Source: Zanthoxylum bungeanum (lineage: Eukaryota; Streptophyta; Magnoliopsida; Sapindales; Rutaceae). From it: 64,000 nt of DNA. Location: assembly GCA_019454045.1 (NCBI GenBank), contig SKCR01006520.1, positions 124,001 to 188,000 of the forward strand, given 5' to 3'. Both the position numbers and the translations under genes were made by a program. Position 1 is the first letter of the stretch; each line of letters starts with the position of its first letter. Positions 34,026 to 45,449 of this stretch are shown here, one piece after another. Under the pieces are notes generated by a model that was given only the letters and a program-made list of their open reading frames with translations, searched no databases and was not told the DNA's origin.

Positions 34026-35605
34026 TGTTGGAGTTTCTACGGTCCCGAGGATCGAATAACAAGAAAGAAACAACATGTGAATACATCGAAGAAGTTGCGG
34101 AATACTTACATCGATCGGCTTTTGCGACGCGAGGAACAAGAAAAACTTTTTAAGCCTTTTGAGGTGCTCTCAGCTTTGGCAGTTTTTTGTCCTCCATGAA
34201 TTCGGCAATGGTGATTCCTCCAAGCTCCAAGCTTTGTTTGATTCTATGCTCACGTATGCGGTTTCCCTATCACCTTCGCAAGACTCTATTGTGTGCTAGT
34301 ACTCTTGATTTTTGCAACAAAATCATCACTTGCTTCTTCATCAAACTCACGGTGAAACCAGTGAAAAGAGAAGAAAAAGGCCTTTGGGCGAGAGAGAGGA
34401 AGAGTGTATTGAGAGAGAGAGAGTTAGTTTTATGTATCTAATACACTTTTATCAAAACAAAAATTCTAAAGACCTTTTCCAAAAAAGTCAAACACAATTT
34501 TGGACCCAAAAGCATTTAATGCTTTCCAACCACTTCCATCAACTATTCACATCACTCATGACATGTTGTCAAATCACTCAAAGTGACTAGACATCACATC
34601 AATCGATTGACTAGTGATTTAACGCTTGATGTGACTTGTGGGCCGCACTTAAATTCGCAATGCGAGTGCGTCCGCAAACACTCTCGGGCTCGGGTTCGCT
34701 AATTCCAAATTAACGAATTTTCCGTTGCGACGTAATTAAATAATTATGCCTAGTAAAATCACTATTCACGTCGCTAACGAATTAATTCTAAATTAACTCG
34801 TTCGCCCGAATTAATATCTAATTTCAATTCTGCATCGAAATCCAATTTTGTATAATATATCGAATATATTATTTTATCAATTATTTCCAAATTAATCGTT
34901 CTCTCTCTATAATATAATATTTTATCCTAGATAAAATATCTCCGAAATTAATCCCAGATTAATTTTCTCTCTCATCTAATTAATCCCATATTAATAAAGT
35001 GCGAGTCATATGTCATTGGTGAATCTTCGGGAAGCGACGCATTAGATCCCCGGATTTGTTGGCAGTAAATCCGATCGTCGGACTATCCGAACACGAAAGT
35101 ACCTAGTACTACGTTTATACCGATTTACAAGACAAGGTTGGCTTCTAGCAAAGCGTCATGCCTACCCAATTCTCCAAAAATATCCTTATAGGAATATGTG
35201 ATCTATATCAGGCGTAGTATACGTAGTATTGCGTATTTCGATCCAGCATCGGATGTCACGTGCAAGGCCTGGGGCTGGAAATGTGTCTGCCCCGTACGAA
35301 GCACATATCGGATCTCTGGTAACTAGTCTCTATAATCGGATAAACATGACTTAGTCATAATATCCTGATAGCTGCAGCATATAAGAGAACGAGTTCCGTA
35401 TCCTACGTGATCATCATCTCCCCTATTACTGGAGTGATATTTCCATCTCGACATCACACCCAATACACTACGATTCTCAATATACCCAGAAGAGGCGTAC
35501 ACAGAACCTGTTAAAGCCCTGGATGACCAAAACCAAAGTACATTGATTGTGGCAAGTATTAGCGGTGCAAGTCTCAGGTTAAGACCAAATACACCTACCT
35601 TGATT
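34026..35605 (-). repeat. Reversed Copia LTR inside E, truncated
   Basis: Plus strand begins TGTTGGAGTTTC, the reverse of an LTR 3' end, and follows the B-type LTR until AATACACCTACCTTGATT. There it turns into the plus-strand LTR. The first ~300 U3 bases (in LTR sense) are missing. The preceding tgatt might be one half of a target duplication, but the other end is lost. Confidence 0.85.
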
Positions 35606-37082
35606 TTGGTCGTCCAGGGCTTTAACAGGTTCTGTGTACGCCTCATCTGGGTATATTGAGAATCGTAGTGTATTGGGTGTGTTGTCGAGACGGAAGTATC
35701 ACTCCAGTCATAATGGAGATGATGGTCACGTAGGATACTCAACTGGTGCTCTTATGTACTGCAGTCATCGGGATAATATGACTAGGTCATGATTATCCGA
35801 TTATAAAGACTAGTTACCAGAGATCCAATATGTGCTTCGTTCGGGGCAGACATAATTCCAGCCCCAGGCCTTGCATGTGACATCAAATACTGGATCGATA
35901 TACGCAATACTACGTATACTACGCCTGACATAGATCACATATTCCAGTAAGAATATTTCTGGAGAATTGGGTAGGCACGGTGCTTTGCTAGAAGCCAACC
36001 ATGTCTTGTAAATCAGTAAAAATGTAGTACTAGGTATGTACGTGTTCGGATAATTCATCGACCGGATTTACTGCCAACATATCCGGGGATCTCATGGGTC
36101 GCTTCCCGAAGATTCACTAATGAGGTATGACTTACACATAATTAATCTGGGATTAATTATAAGAGAGAGAAAATTAATCTAGGATTAATTGCAGAGATAT
36201 TTTATCTGGGATAAAATATTATTTAAAGAGAGAGAACGATTAATTTGGAATTAATCGATAAAATAATATATTCGATATATTATACGAAATTAGATTTCGA
36301 CGCGGAATTAAAATTGGATTTTAATTCAGGCGAACGAGTTAATTTAGAATTAATTCGCTAGCGACGTGAATAGTAATTTCGCTAGGCATAATTATTTAAT
36401 TAAATTTGATTTAATTACGTCGCAACGGAAAAATTGTTAATTCAGAATTAGTGAACCCGAGCCCGGGAGTGTTTGCGGGCCCACTCGCATTTCGAATCAA
36501 GTGGGGTCCATACGTCACATCACGCGTCACATCATTATTCATTCTTGTGATGTAAGTCACATCAACTTTGAGTGATGTGATGGATGTCACTTTTGATTGA
36601 TGTGAGTAGTTGAAGACTTTAATGTCTTGTACCAAATTTTGAATTTGGTAAATGGTATTAGATTTTTGAAATCCAAAAATACACAACACACTTCTCTTCC
36701 TCTCTCTCCCTCATTCGGCCTTGGAGCCATTTTCTCTCAAATGTTCTTGGCTTGGCCGAGAACAACAAGAAGGCAAAGGGAAATTTTGTGGCAAACTTTC
36801 CAAGATGCTAGCACATTCAAGGGGTCTTACAAAGGTGATAGGGAAACCCATTCATGAGCATGGAATCCATTCACAAAGCTTGGAGCTTGAAGATCATCCA
36901 TGGAGGGGCTTGGCCGAACACACAATGAGCACAAATGGACCTTGGCCGAGAGCTTCAAGGATCATTTTTGTTGTTCTTCGCATCGCAAAAGCCGATAAAA
37001 GTGAGTATTCCGCAACTTTACTTTGTTGTATTTGCACATTTCATTACTTAATTGATCTTGGTTTGACCTAGAAAACTCAACA
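35606..37082 (+). repeat. 3' LTR of E, 5'-truncated
   Basis: Begins TTTTGGTCGTCCAGGGC, roughly 500 bp into a normal LTR, and ends ACTCAACA before catat. Its first half resembles the F LTR (59290-59760) and its second half the LTR at 41431-42711. Confidence 0.85.
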
Positions 37083-37404
37083 CATATCATTGTCCTCAAA
37101 GAATGCTCAGTAATGAGACCAGAGATCCATCAAAACACTCGATGCAACTCAAATCCATGTCTTTGAAAAAATGATCTACGCCAGACTCAAAGTGTGTGTG
37201 TGCAAAGGTTCATTTACAGCTTGATTCCTAGGTAAGCCGACTCAATGATTTCATTTAGAAATTGGGTTCGATGGGTCAAACCAACCTAGATGTCTCAATT
37301 ATACTATGCAATTGCTTTTCTGTGCTCAATATGGTATGGTTTTATTTTTATTTTGTCTCTCTTTTATTATTATTATTATTATTATTTTCTTCAACACACC
37401 TACA
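37083..37404 (-). other. Segment of O 3' untranslated region
   Basis: Continuation of O after E, the reverse of about 23410-23730 of C. Contains an ATT microsatellite at about 37365-37387. Confidence 0.8.
37365..37387. repeat. (ATT)n microsatellite
   Basis: About eight ATT units; repeated in copy 2 near 42993-43014. Confidence 0.9.
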
Positions 37405-39795
37405 TGTAGGACACAGAAATCAGCGACGCTATTCTAGGCTCGTGGCCTAGTCGGGAATATGGAGTAGCCCACAGGGGAACTAAACCGGAGAAAAAACATG
37501 GAGTTGCCACCCAGTGTGAACTAGGAAAATGATTTAAGGCAGCACTCACCCCTCGCAAGGGAAGACCTCAAACCGTTGGGTTCGGAATGGTACATTTCTT
37601 ATGCCACTTGTAATGAAAGGATTTATGTTATAATATAACCGAGTCTACTCAAGAACAACCTACATCTAAGTTTGCATATAACATATGTCTAAGTTTGCAT
37701 GCATAAAAGTAAGTCATCATAACGACAAACATACAATAATCTCAAGAACATATTGAATTATTAAACGCGAAAAATAAATAACAACCAAAACATAAACATG
37801 AATTAAATTCCTAATGCGAAATAAATAACTAATCATGCTAAAAAATAACCAACTAAATCATGCATAAAAATAAATAACATACTAAACGACTAAATCGTGC
37901 TTAGAAAAATAAATAGGCTACTAAACGACTAAATCATGCATAAACATAAGAGTGGATGAAACGAAATATGTTTGTCTCTCATGTGGTACGTGGAGTTGTT
38001 TCCCAAGTACAAACCGCATTACCGTTCATTCGGATTCGGCTATGGAATTTACGTCTGGCTTTCCATCCGATATACCACAAGAGAGAACACATATTCCATT
38101 CTTCCGAAAGTCATAGAATACACCAATCAACAATACTCATATGAAGTAAAATAAGAAAATAAATAAGAATAAATAAAAATGGTGCCCTCAGGTCTAACCT
38201 CTTAAGTCGTCTCTTGGAAGTGCGTTACGTGGTCGTCGGAAGGGTTAATACTCCGCAACTTTTCCGGTTCGCTAGTTCAATGTTTTCTTTCATTGCCTCG
38301 GTGTTTTGGGCTGTTATTTCCTCTGTTTTTTGCTGCTATTTTCTGGTCGCTATTCTTACGGTAATAATGGACTGTTTCACAGTATTTTAGGGGAGCAGTT
38401 TGCAGGTTTAAGGGTGCAGTTTGGGTGCAGTTTTGGGTTATTTTCTCGACTATTTTGCAATGGTTTATGGGGCTGTTTTGGAGTGTCTTTGGGTGATTTT
38501 TAGGACTGGTTTTTTTGGGACTGTTTCAGATTTGTTATATTTGGCTAATGGGGCAGTGAATTTTATTTTGTTGGTGTCGGTGGAGGGTTGTTACGAGGCA
38601 ATGGACATGTGTCTTTGTAAGTTATTGTATGCCTACGTGAGTGGTGGGGCTGGTTCACGGCATGTAGGGTTTATTTTGATTGTTTGCTGCATATGATGCT
38701 GAGTGTATGGTCGTGAGTGTGAATATGTCTTGGCAGTTTGTGGGCTGTATGGTGTGTATAAGGTGGCTACTAGTTTTTGTTTGTTTTGGCTAGTGGGGGG
38801 TTAGTGGAAGGTGTTTCATGCGTGGCTGTGTGGTGTGTTTAAGTAAGGGACAAAAGGCCGAGGGTTGCTACCTGGAAAGGAGAGAGATGCGTGCATGTGT
38901 GAGGAGTGAGTGTTTGTTTGTGAGGAGAATGGTTGTGTCTCTATTCCTTTAGGGTTTGTTATGGCCGTAAGTATTAAGAGTGAGAGATTAGGGTTTTGTA
39001 GGGAGGATGTCGTGAGTGGAGAGAATGTGCGAGGGCGTGAAGGGATGGAGGAAGAAGAGAGTTGTGGCTGAAGGGTTAGAGAGCTGTTCGAGAGGTAGAA
39101 GATGATAAGAAGGTTTATGGTTTTAGTTTTTTGTGTTTTGTCGTGAATATTAGCTCACGGGGTCTAAGGGTTTGGTTTATGCCTCTTTCTATAGGCAAAG
39201 GTTGTGGTTATCCTATTGTGAATAGGGAAAGAATATTGTGTAATTATGGGGGAATATTTAATTTATGTGTTATAAGGAAAAGATCCATTCAATTTAGGAA
39301 GGTTATTTGTTTTAGTTTAGGAAAATGATTTGTTTAATTTAGTAAGGAGATTTGATTTGATTTATTTAATTTAGGCATGTGTTTTATTTAATTTGGAATG
39401 TGATTTATTTAATTTGGGAAGGGGGATTTGATTTGATTTATTTAATTTGGGAAGGTGATTTGGTTTGATTTTAACATGTGTTTAATGTGTTTGAATATTT
39501 TTGGATGTTATTTAATGGGCTTGGAGGCTTATGGGCGTGTAGGATTTTTAGTTGATGGGCTTGGGCGTGTGGTTGGTGGTGTGTGACCTGCGGGGATTTT
39601 GGGCTAAGGATAAGTTTAAAGCAGAGGCTTAACGAGTAAACCCGAAGCTAAGCAAACGAATTAAATCCAACAAGGTGTCAATTTCTGACTCTTCCCTTTC
39701 GACGTCCATTTCCCGCGACTTCCACAACTTAAAGAGGTAGTGTCTCCATGTGAGACTGATCATCGGGACTTATATACAAAAATACAGTGCCTACA
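37405..39795 (-). repeat. Tat LTR in duplication copy 1
   Basis: Plus strand begins TGTAGGACACAG and ends GTGCCTACA. It is a duplicate of the T1 3' LTR at 43035-45435, with scattered differences. Preceded by ctaca, as is the original. Confidence 0.88.
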
Positions 39796-41430
39796 GTCGC
39801 CCCCACTTTGATAGGACTTGTGCAGTGTGTGATAGTGACAATCCTATCAAAGTTATGCAATGCATTTTTACTTACCTGTCTCGCTAGCCGCTGCTTGACT
39901 TGCCTGTTGCTCTGAGATGTTTCAAGCTGAGTTGATCTGGTGGTGAGGTGCTGTGACCCCTGAGGTTCATCCCTGTGAAATACTGTGATCTCTAGGAATC
40001 ACTACCGAACTGAACTGATGAGAGTTGGTCCATTTTCGAACCTTTACTGAGTTGAGATTGTGGTCCATTTCCGAACCGTGCTCCATTTTCGGAGTGCCAT
40101 TTTCGGCGTGCTAAACCTCATTTTGAGGCGTCGCTGATGTGATGGTTGTCCATTTTCGAACTGTGCTTCATTTTTGGAGTGCCATTTTCGGCATGCTAAA
40201 CCTCATTTTGAGGCGTCGCGGATGTGATGGTGGTCCATTTTTGAAATGTGCTCCATTTTTTTAGCGCCATTTTCGACATGCTAAACCTCATTTTGAGGCG
40301 TCAGTGATTTGATGGTTGTCCATTTTCGTACTGTGCTCCATTTTTGGAGCGCCAGTTTCGGCATGCTAAACCTCATTTTGAGGCGTCGCTGATGTGATGA
40401 TTGTCCATTTTCAAACTATGCTCCATTTTTGGAGCGCCATTTTCGGCATGCTAAACCTCATTTTGAGGCGTCGCTGATGGTTGTCCATTTCCAGACCGTT
40501 CTCCATTTTGGAGTGCCATTTTTGGCGTCTGATGTGATAGTTGTCCATTTTCGGACCGTGCTCCATTTTCGGAGTGCCATTTTCGACGTTTGATGTGATA
40601 GTGGTCCATTTTCGAACCATGTTGGGTAGACTGGTCGCCCCCAGTCTCGATAAATCTTTCTATCCTTTTCTGTTTTCATTAGATCAAGGTAGATCTCCCG
40701 ATGTGATGTTGCATATCAATATATTGTATTGCCTCTCACGAGATAATCCTGATAGCTAAACATATTTTCGTCCTCAACGGATGCTTCTTGTCGAAACCAG
40801 AGAACCTTCAAAGTACTTAATACACTCAAATCCGCTTGTCTGAATGAGTGATCTGAACTAGACTCCTAGTGTGTGTGTGCCAATGCTCTTTTGCAGCTTA
40901 ATCCTTAAGTTAGCCAACTCGATGATTTTGGCTCGGAGAATTGGATCAGTGGGTCTAACCAACCGAGATATCTTGATCATACTTTGTGATCACTTCCTCA
41001 TACTCAACATGATATGGTTCCCTTCTTTTTTCCTTTTGTCTCTTTCTTTTATTTCTTTCCATTTTAAACTTTCTTTTTCTCTTTTTTTTTTCTTTTTTCT
41101 TTTTTCTTTCTTTCTCTTTTTTCGACACACCTACCCTTAGGGTAGTATTTCTCCTCATGGTGGTCCTAATACTCGCCCATGGGTAGCTTCACGCTTATCG
41201 GTTATAGGTGGTCTATTTTTTCCTTTTCTTTTCAGAGACTTTTTTTCTTTGTTTCCAACCATATAACACTCGTAGCAAAAGTAAATCAGGATGGACATCT
41301 AGGCAAACGGTCATTCAGTGATCCGCCATCTCTTCAACTAGTCATTTCGCCAACTACTCAGGCTTCTACTGCTAAGATCCCGTAATCAAGTGCTCGTAAG
41401 TGTAGCCGAGATCAACTACTCAAAATATCG
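39796..41430 (-). other. Tat 3' untranslated region in duplication copy 1
   Basis: Reads PPT (39796-39809), array (40030-40620), then untranslated sequence up to the duplication joint at AAAATATCGGA. Long C/T-rich runs at 41020-41120 give lysine-rich false frames on the minus strand. Confidence 0.82.
40030..40620 (-). repeat. Tat 3' tandem array, copy 1, units of about 85 bp
   Basis: About seven units combining CCATTTTCGGAGTGCCATTT and CTAAACCTCATTTTGAGGCG. CCTCATTTTGAGG is a perfect short hairpin in each unit. Confidence 0.88.
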
Positions 41431-42711
41431 GATAGAGACTAGTTACCAGAGATCCGATATATGCTTCGTACGGGGCATACACAATTCCAGCCCCAGGTCT
41501 TGCATGTGACATCCGATACTGGATCGCAATACGCAATACTACATATACTACACCTGATATAGATTACATATTCCTTTAAGAATATTTCTGGAGAATTGGG
41601 TAGGCACGGTGCTTTGTTAGAAGCCAACCATGTCTTGTAAATCGGTAAAAACGTAGTACTAGGTACGTACGTGTTCGGATAGTTCGACGACCGGATTTAC
41701 TGCCAACATATCTGGGGATCTCATGGGTCGCTTCCCGAAGATTCACCGATGAGGTATGACTCGCACATAATTAATCTGGGATTAATTATAAGAGAGAGAA
41801 AATTAATCTAAGATTAATTGCAGAGATATTTTATCTGAGATAAAATATTATTTAAAGAGAGAGAACGATTAATTTGGAATTAATCGATAAAATAATATAT
41901 TCGATATATTATACGAAATTAGATTTCGATGTGGAATTAAAATTGGATTTTAATTCAGGCGAACGAGATAATTTAGAATTAATTCGCTAGCGATGTGAAT
42001 AGTAATTTTGCTAAGCATAATTATTTAATTAAATTTGATTTAATTACGTCGCAACAGAAAATTTGTTAATTCGGAATTAGCGAACCCGAGCCCGGGAGTG
42101 TTTGCGGACCCACACGCATTTCGAATCAAGTGGGGCCCACAAGTCACATCACGCGTCACAGCTTTAGTCATTCTTGTGATGTAAGTCACATCAACTTTGA
42201 GTGATGTGATGGATGTCACTTTTGATTGATGTGAGTAGTTGAAGACTTTAATGTCTTGTACCAAATTTTGAATTTGGTAAATGGTATTAGATTTTTGAAA
42301 TCAAAAAATACACAACACACTTCTCTTCCTCTCTCTCCCTCATTCGGCCTTGGAGCCATTTTCTCTCAAATGTTCTTGGCTTGGCCGAGAACAACAAGAA
42401 GGCAAAGGGAAATTTTGTGGCAAAATTTCCAAGATGCTAGCACATTCAAGGGGTCTTACAAAGGTGATAGGGAAACCCATTCATGAGCATGGAATCCATT
42501 CACAAAGCTTGGAGCTTGAAGATCATCCATGGAGGGGCTTGGCCGAACACACAATGAGCACAAATGGACCTTGGCCGAGAGCTTCAAGGATCATTTTTGT
42601 TGTTCTTCGCATCGCAAAAGCCGATAAAAGTGAGTATTCCGCAACTTTACTTTGTTGTATTTGCACATTTCATTACTTAATTGATCTTGGTTTGACCTAG
42701 AAAACTCAACA
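41431..42711 (+). repeat. Copia LTR fragment (E 3' LTR) in copy 2
   Basis: Right-hand 1.28 kb of an E-type LTR ending ACTCAACA and followed by catat. It shares details such as TAGATTACATATTCCTTTAAG with the E 5' LTR, which copy 1 lacks. Confidence 0.87.
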
Positions 42712-43034
42712 CATATCATTGTCCTCAAAGAATGCTCAGTAATGAGACCAGAGATCCATCAAAACACTCGATGCAACTCAAATCCATGTCTTTGAATAAA
42801 TGATCTACGCCAGACTCAAAGTGTGTGGTGCAAAGGTTCATTTACAGCTTGATTCCTAGGTAAGCCGACTCAATGATTTCATTTAGAAATTGGGTTCGAT
42901 GGGTCAAACTAACCTAGATGTCTCAATTATACTATGCAATTGCTTTTCTGTGCTCAATATGGTATGGGTTTATTTTTATTTTGTCTCTCTTTTATTATTA
43001 TTATTATTATTATTTTTTCTTCAACACACCTACA
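42712..43034 (-). other. Segment of O 3' untranslated region, copy 2
   Basis: Duplicate of 37083-37404, ending CACACCTACA at the T1 insertion point. Confidence 0.8.
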
Positions 43035-45435
43035 TGTACGACACAGAAATCGGCGACGCTATTCTAGGCTCGTGGCCTAGTCGGGAATATGGAGTAGCCC
43101 ACAGGGGAACTAAACCGGAGAAAAAACATGGAGTTGCCACCCAGTGTGAACTAGGAAAATGATTTAAGGCCGCACTCACCCCTCGCAAGGGAAGACCTCA
43201 AATTGTTGGGTTCGGAATGGTCCATTTCTTATGCCACTTGTAATGAAAGGATTTATGTTATAATATAACCGAGTCTACTCAAGAACAACCTACATCTAAG
43301 TTTGCATATAACATATGTCTAAGTTTGCATGCATAAAAGTAAGTCATCATAACGACAAACACACAATAATCTCATGAACATATTGAATTATTAAACGCGA
43401 AAAATAAATAACAACCAAAACATAAACATGAATTAAATTCCTAATGCGAAATAAATAACTAATCATGCTCGAAAATAACCAACTAAATCATGCATAAAAA
43501 TAAATAACATACTAAACATCTAAATCGTGCTTAGAAAAATAAATAGCCTACTAAACGACTAAATCATGCATAAACATAAGAGTGGATGAAACGAAATATG
43601 TTTGTCTCTCAAGTGGTACGTGGAGTTGTTTCCCAAGTACAAACCGCATTTCCGTTCATTCGGATTCGGCTACGGAATTTACGTCTGGGTTTCCATCCGA
43701 TATACCACAAGAGAGAACACATATTCCATTCATCCAAAAGTCATAGCATACACCAATCAATAATACTCATGCGAAGTAAAATAAGAAAATAAATAAGAAT
43801 AAATAAAAAGGGTGCCCTCAGGTCTAACCTCTTAAGTCGTCTCTTGGAAGTGTGATACGTGGTCGTCGGAAGGGTTAATACTCCGCAACTTTTCCGGTTC
43901 GCTAGTTCAATGTTTTCTTTCGTTGCCTCGCTGTTTTGGGCTGTTGTTTCCTCTATTTTTTGCTGCTATTTTCTGGTCTCTATTCTTGCGGTAATTATGG
44001 ACTATTTTGCAATATATTAGGGGAGCAGTTTGCAGGTTTACGGGTGCAGTTTGGGTGCAGTTTTGGGTTATTTTCTTGACTATTTTGCAATGGTTTAGAG
44101 GGCTGTTTTGGAGTGTCTTTGGGTGATTTTTAGGACTGGTTTTTTTGGGACTATTTCAGTTTTGTTATATTCGGCTAATTGGGCAGTGAATTTGTTCTTG
44201 TTGGTGTCGGTGGAGGGTTGTTACGAGGCAATGGACATGTGTCTTTGTAAGTTGTTGTATGCCTACGTGAGTGGTGGGGCTGGTTCACGGCAAGTAGGGT
44301 TTATTTTGATTGTTTGCTGCGTATGATGCTGAGTGTATGGTCGTGAGTGCGAATATATCTTGGCAGTTTGTGGGCTGTATGGTGTGTTTAAGGTGGCTGC
44401 TAGTTTTTGTTTATTTTGGCTAGTAGGGGGTTAGGGGAAGGTGCTTCATGCGTGGCTGTGTGGTGTGTTTAAGCAAGGGAAAATGGGCCGAGGGTTGCTA
44501 CCTGGAAAGGAGAGAGAGGCGTGCGTGTGTGAGGAGTGAGTGTTTGTTTGTGAGGAGAATGGTTGTGTCTCTATTCCTTTAGGGTTTTATGTGGCCGTAA
44601 GTATTAAGAGTGAGAGATTAGGGTTTTGTAGGGAGGTTGTCATGAGTGGAGAGAATGTGCGAGGGCGTGAAGGGTTGGGGGGAAGAAGAGAGTTGTGGCT
44701 GAAGGGTTAGAGAGCTGTGCGAGAGGTAGAAAGATGAAAGAAGGTTTATGGTTTTAGTTTTTGTGTTTTGTCGTGAATATTAGCTCACGGGGTCTAAGGG
44801 TTTGGTTTATGCCTCTTTATATAGGCAAAGGTTGGGGTTATCCTATTGTGAATAGGGAAAGAATATTGTGTTTATAGGGGACTATTTAATTTATGTGTTA
44901 TAAGGAAAAGATCCATTCAATTTAGGAAGGTTATTTGTTTTAGTTTAGGAAAATGATTTGTTTAATCTAGGAAGGAGATTTGATTTGATTTATTTAATTT
45001 AGGCATGTGTTTTATTTAATTTGGAATGTGATTTATTTAATTTGGGAAGGGGATTTGATTTGATTTATTTAATTTGGGAAGGTGATTTGGTTTGATTTTA
45101 ACATGTGTTTAATGTGTTTGAATATTTTTGGATGTTATTTAATGGGCTTGGAGGCTTATGGGCGTGTAGGATGGTTAATTGATGGGCTTGGGCGTGTGGT
45201 TGGTGGTGTGTGGGCTTGGTGAGTGACTTGCGGGGGTTTTGGGCTAAGGATAAGTTTAAAGCGGAGGCTTAACGAGTAAACCCAATGCTAAGCAAACGAA
45301 TTAAATCCAACAAGGTGTCAATTTCTGACTCTTCCCTTCCGACATCCGTTTCCCGCGACTTCCACAACTTAAAGAGGTACTGTCTCCATGTGAGACTCAT
45401 CATCGGGACTTATATGCAAAAATGCAGTGCCTACA
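43035..45435 (-). repeat. 3' LTR of T1
   Basis: Plus strand runs TGTACGACACAG...GTGCCTACA, 2.4 kb, paired with 52361-54786. Confidence 0.9.
44815..44823 (-). promoter_or_regulatory. Possible TATA box in the T1 3' LTR
   Basis: Minus strand TATATAAAG, followed by GAGGCATAAACC; in the 5' LTR the same place reads TATAAAAAG (54163-54171). Confidence 0.45.
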
Positions 45436-45449
45436 GTCGCCCCCACTTT
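45436..45449 (-). promoter_or_regulatory. Polypurine tract of T1
   Basis: Minus strand AAAGTGGGGGCGAC directly before the 3' LTR. Confidence 0.85.

Larger units (their letters stand above)
29034..37082 (+). mobile_element. Copia element E, internally rearranged
   Basis: Plus-strand Copia element with 5' LTR 29034-31018, primer site, leader and a decayed gag. At 34026 the element jumps into a minus-strand Copia LTR (to about 35605) that folds back into a plus-strand LTR running to 37082. Matching catat duplications prove the outer ends belong together. Protease, integrase, RT and RNase H are all absent. Confidence 0.85.
35806..41430. repeat. Tandem segmental duplication, copy 1
   Basis: Covers the E 3' LTR part, a piece of O, a whole Tat LTR, the Tat 3' array and the following untranslated region. 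It matches copy 2 with an offset of 5629-5640 bp at every anchor (TSD catat 37083/42712, LTR start 37405/43035, LTR end 39795/45435). Confidence 0.9.

Noticed and set aside
35323..35742. 139-residue frame on the minus strand
   Set aside because: It spans the centre of the LTR palindrome and joins two LTR orientations.
40955..41158. Lysine-rich small protein (also 46675-46857)
   Set aside because: Translation of a low-complexity C/T run on the opposite strand; no domain and duplicated with the segment.
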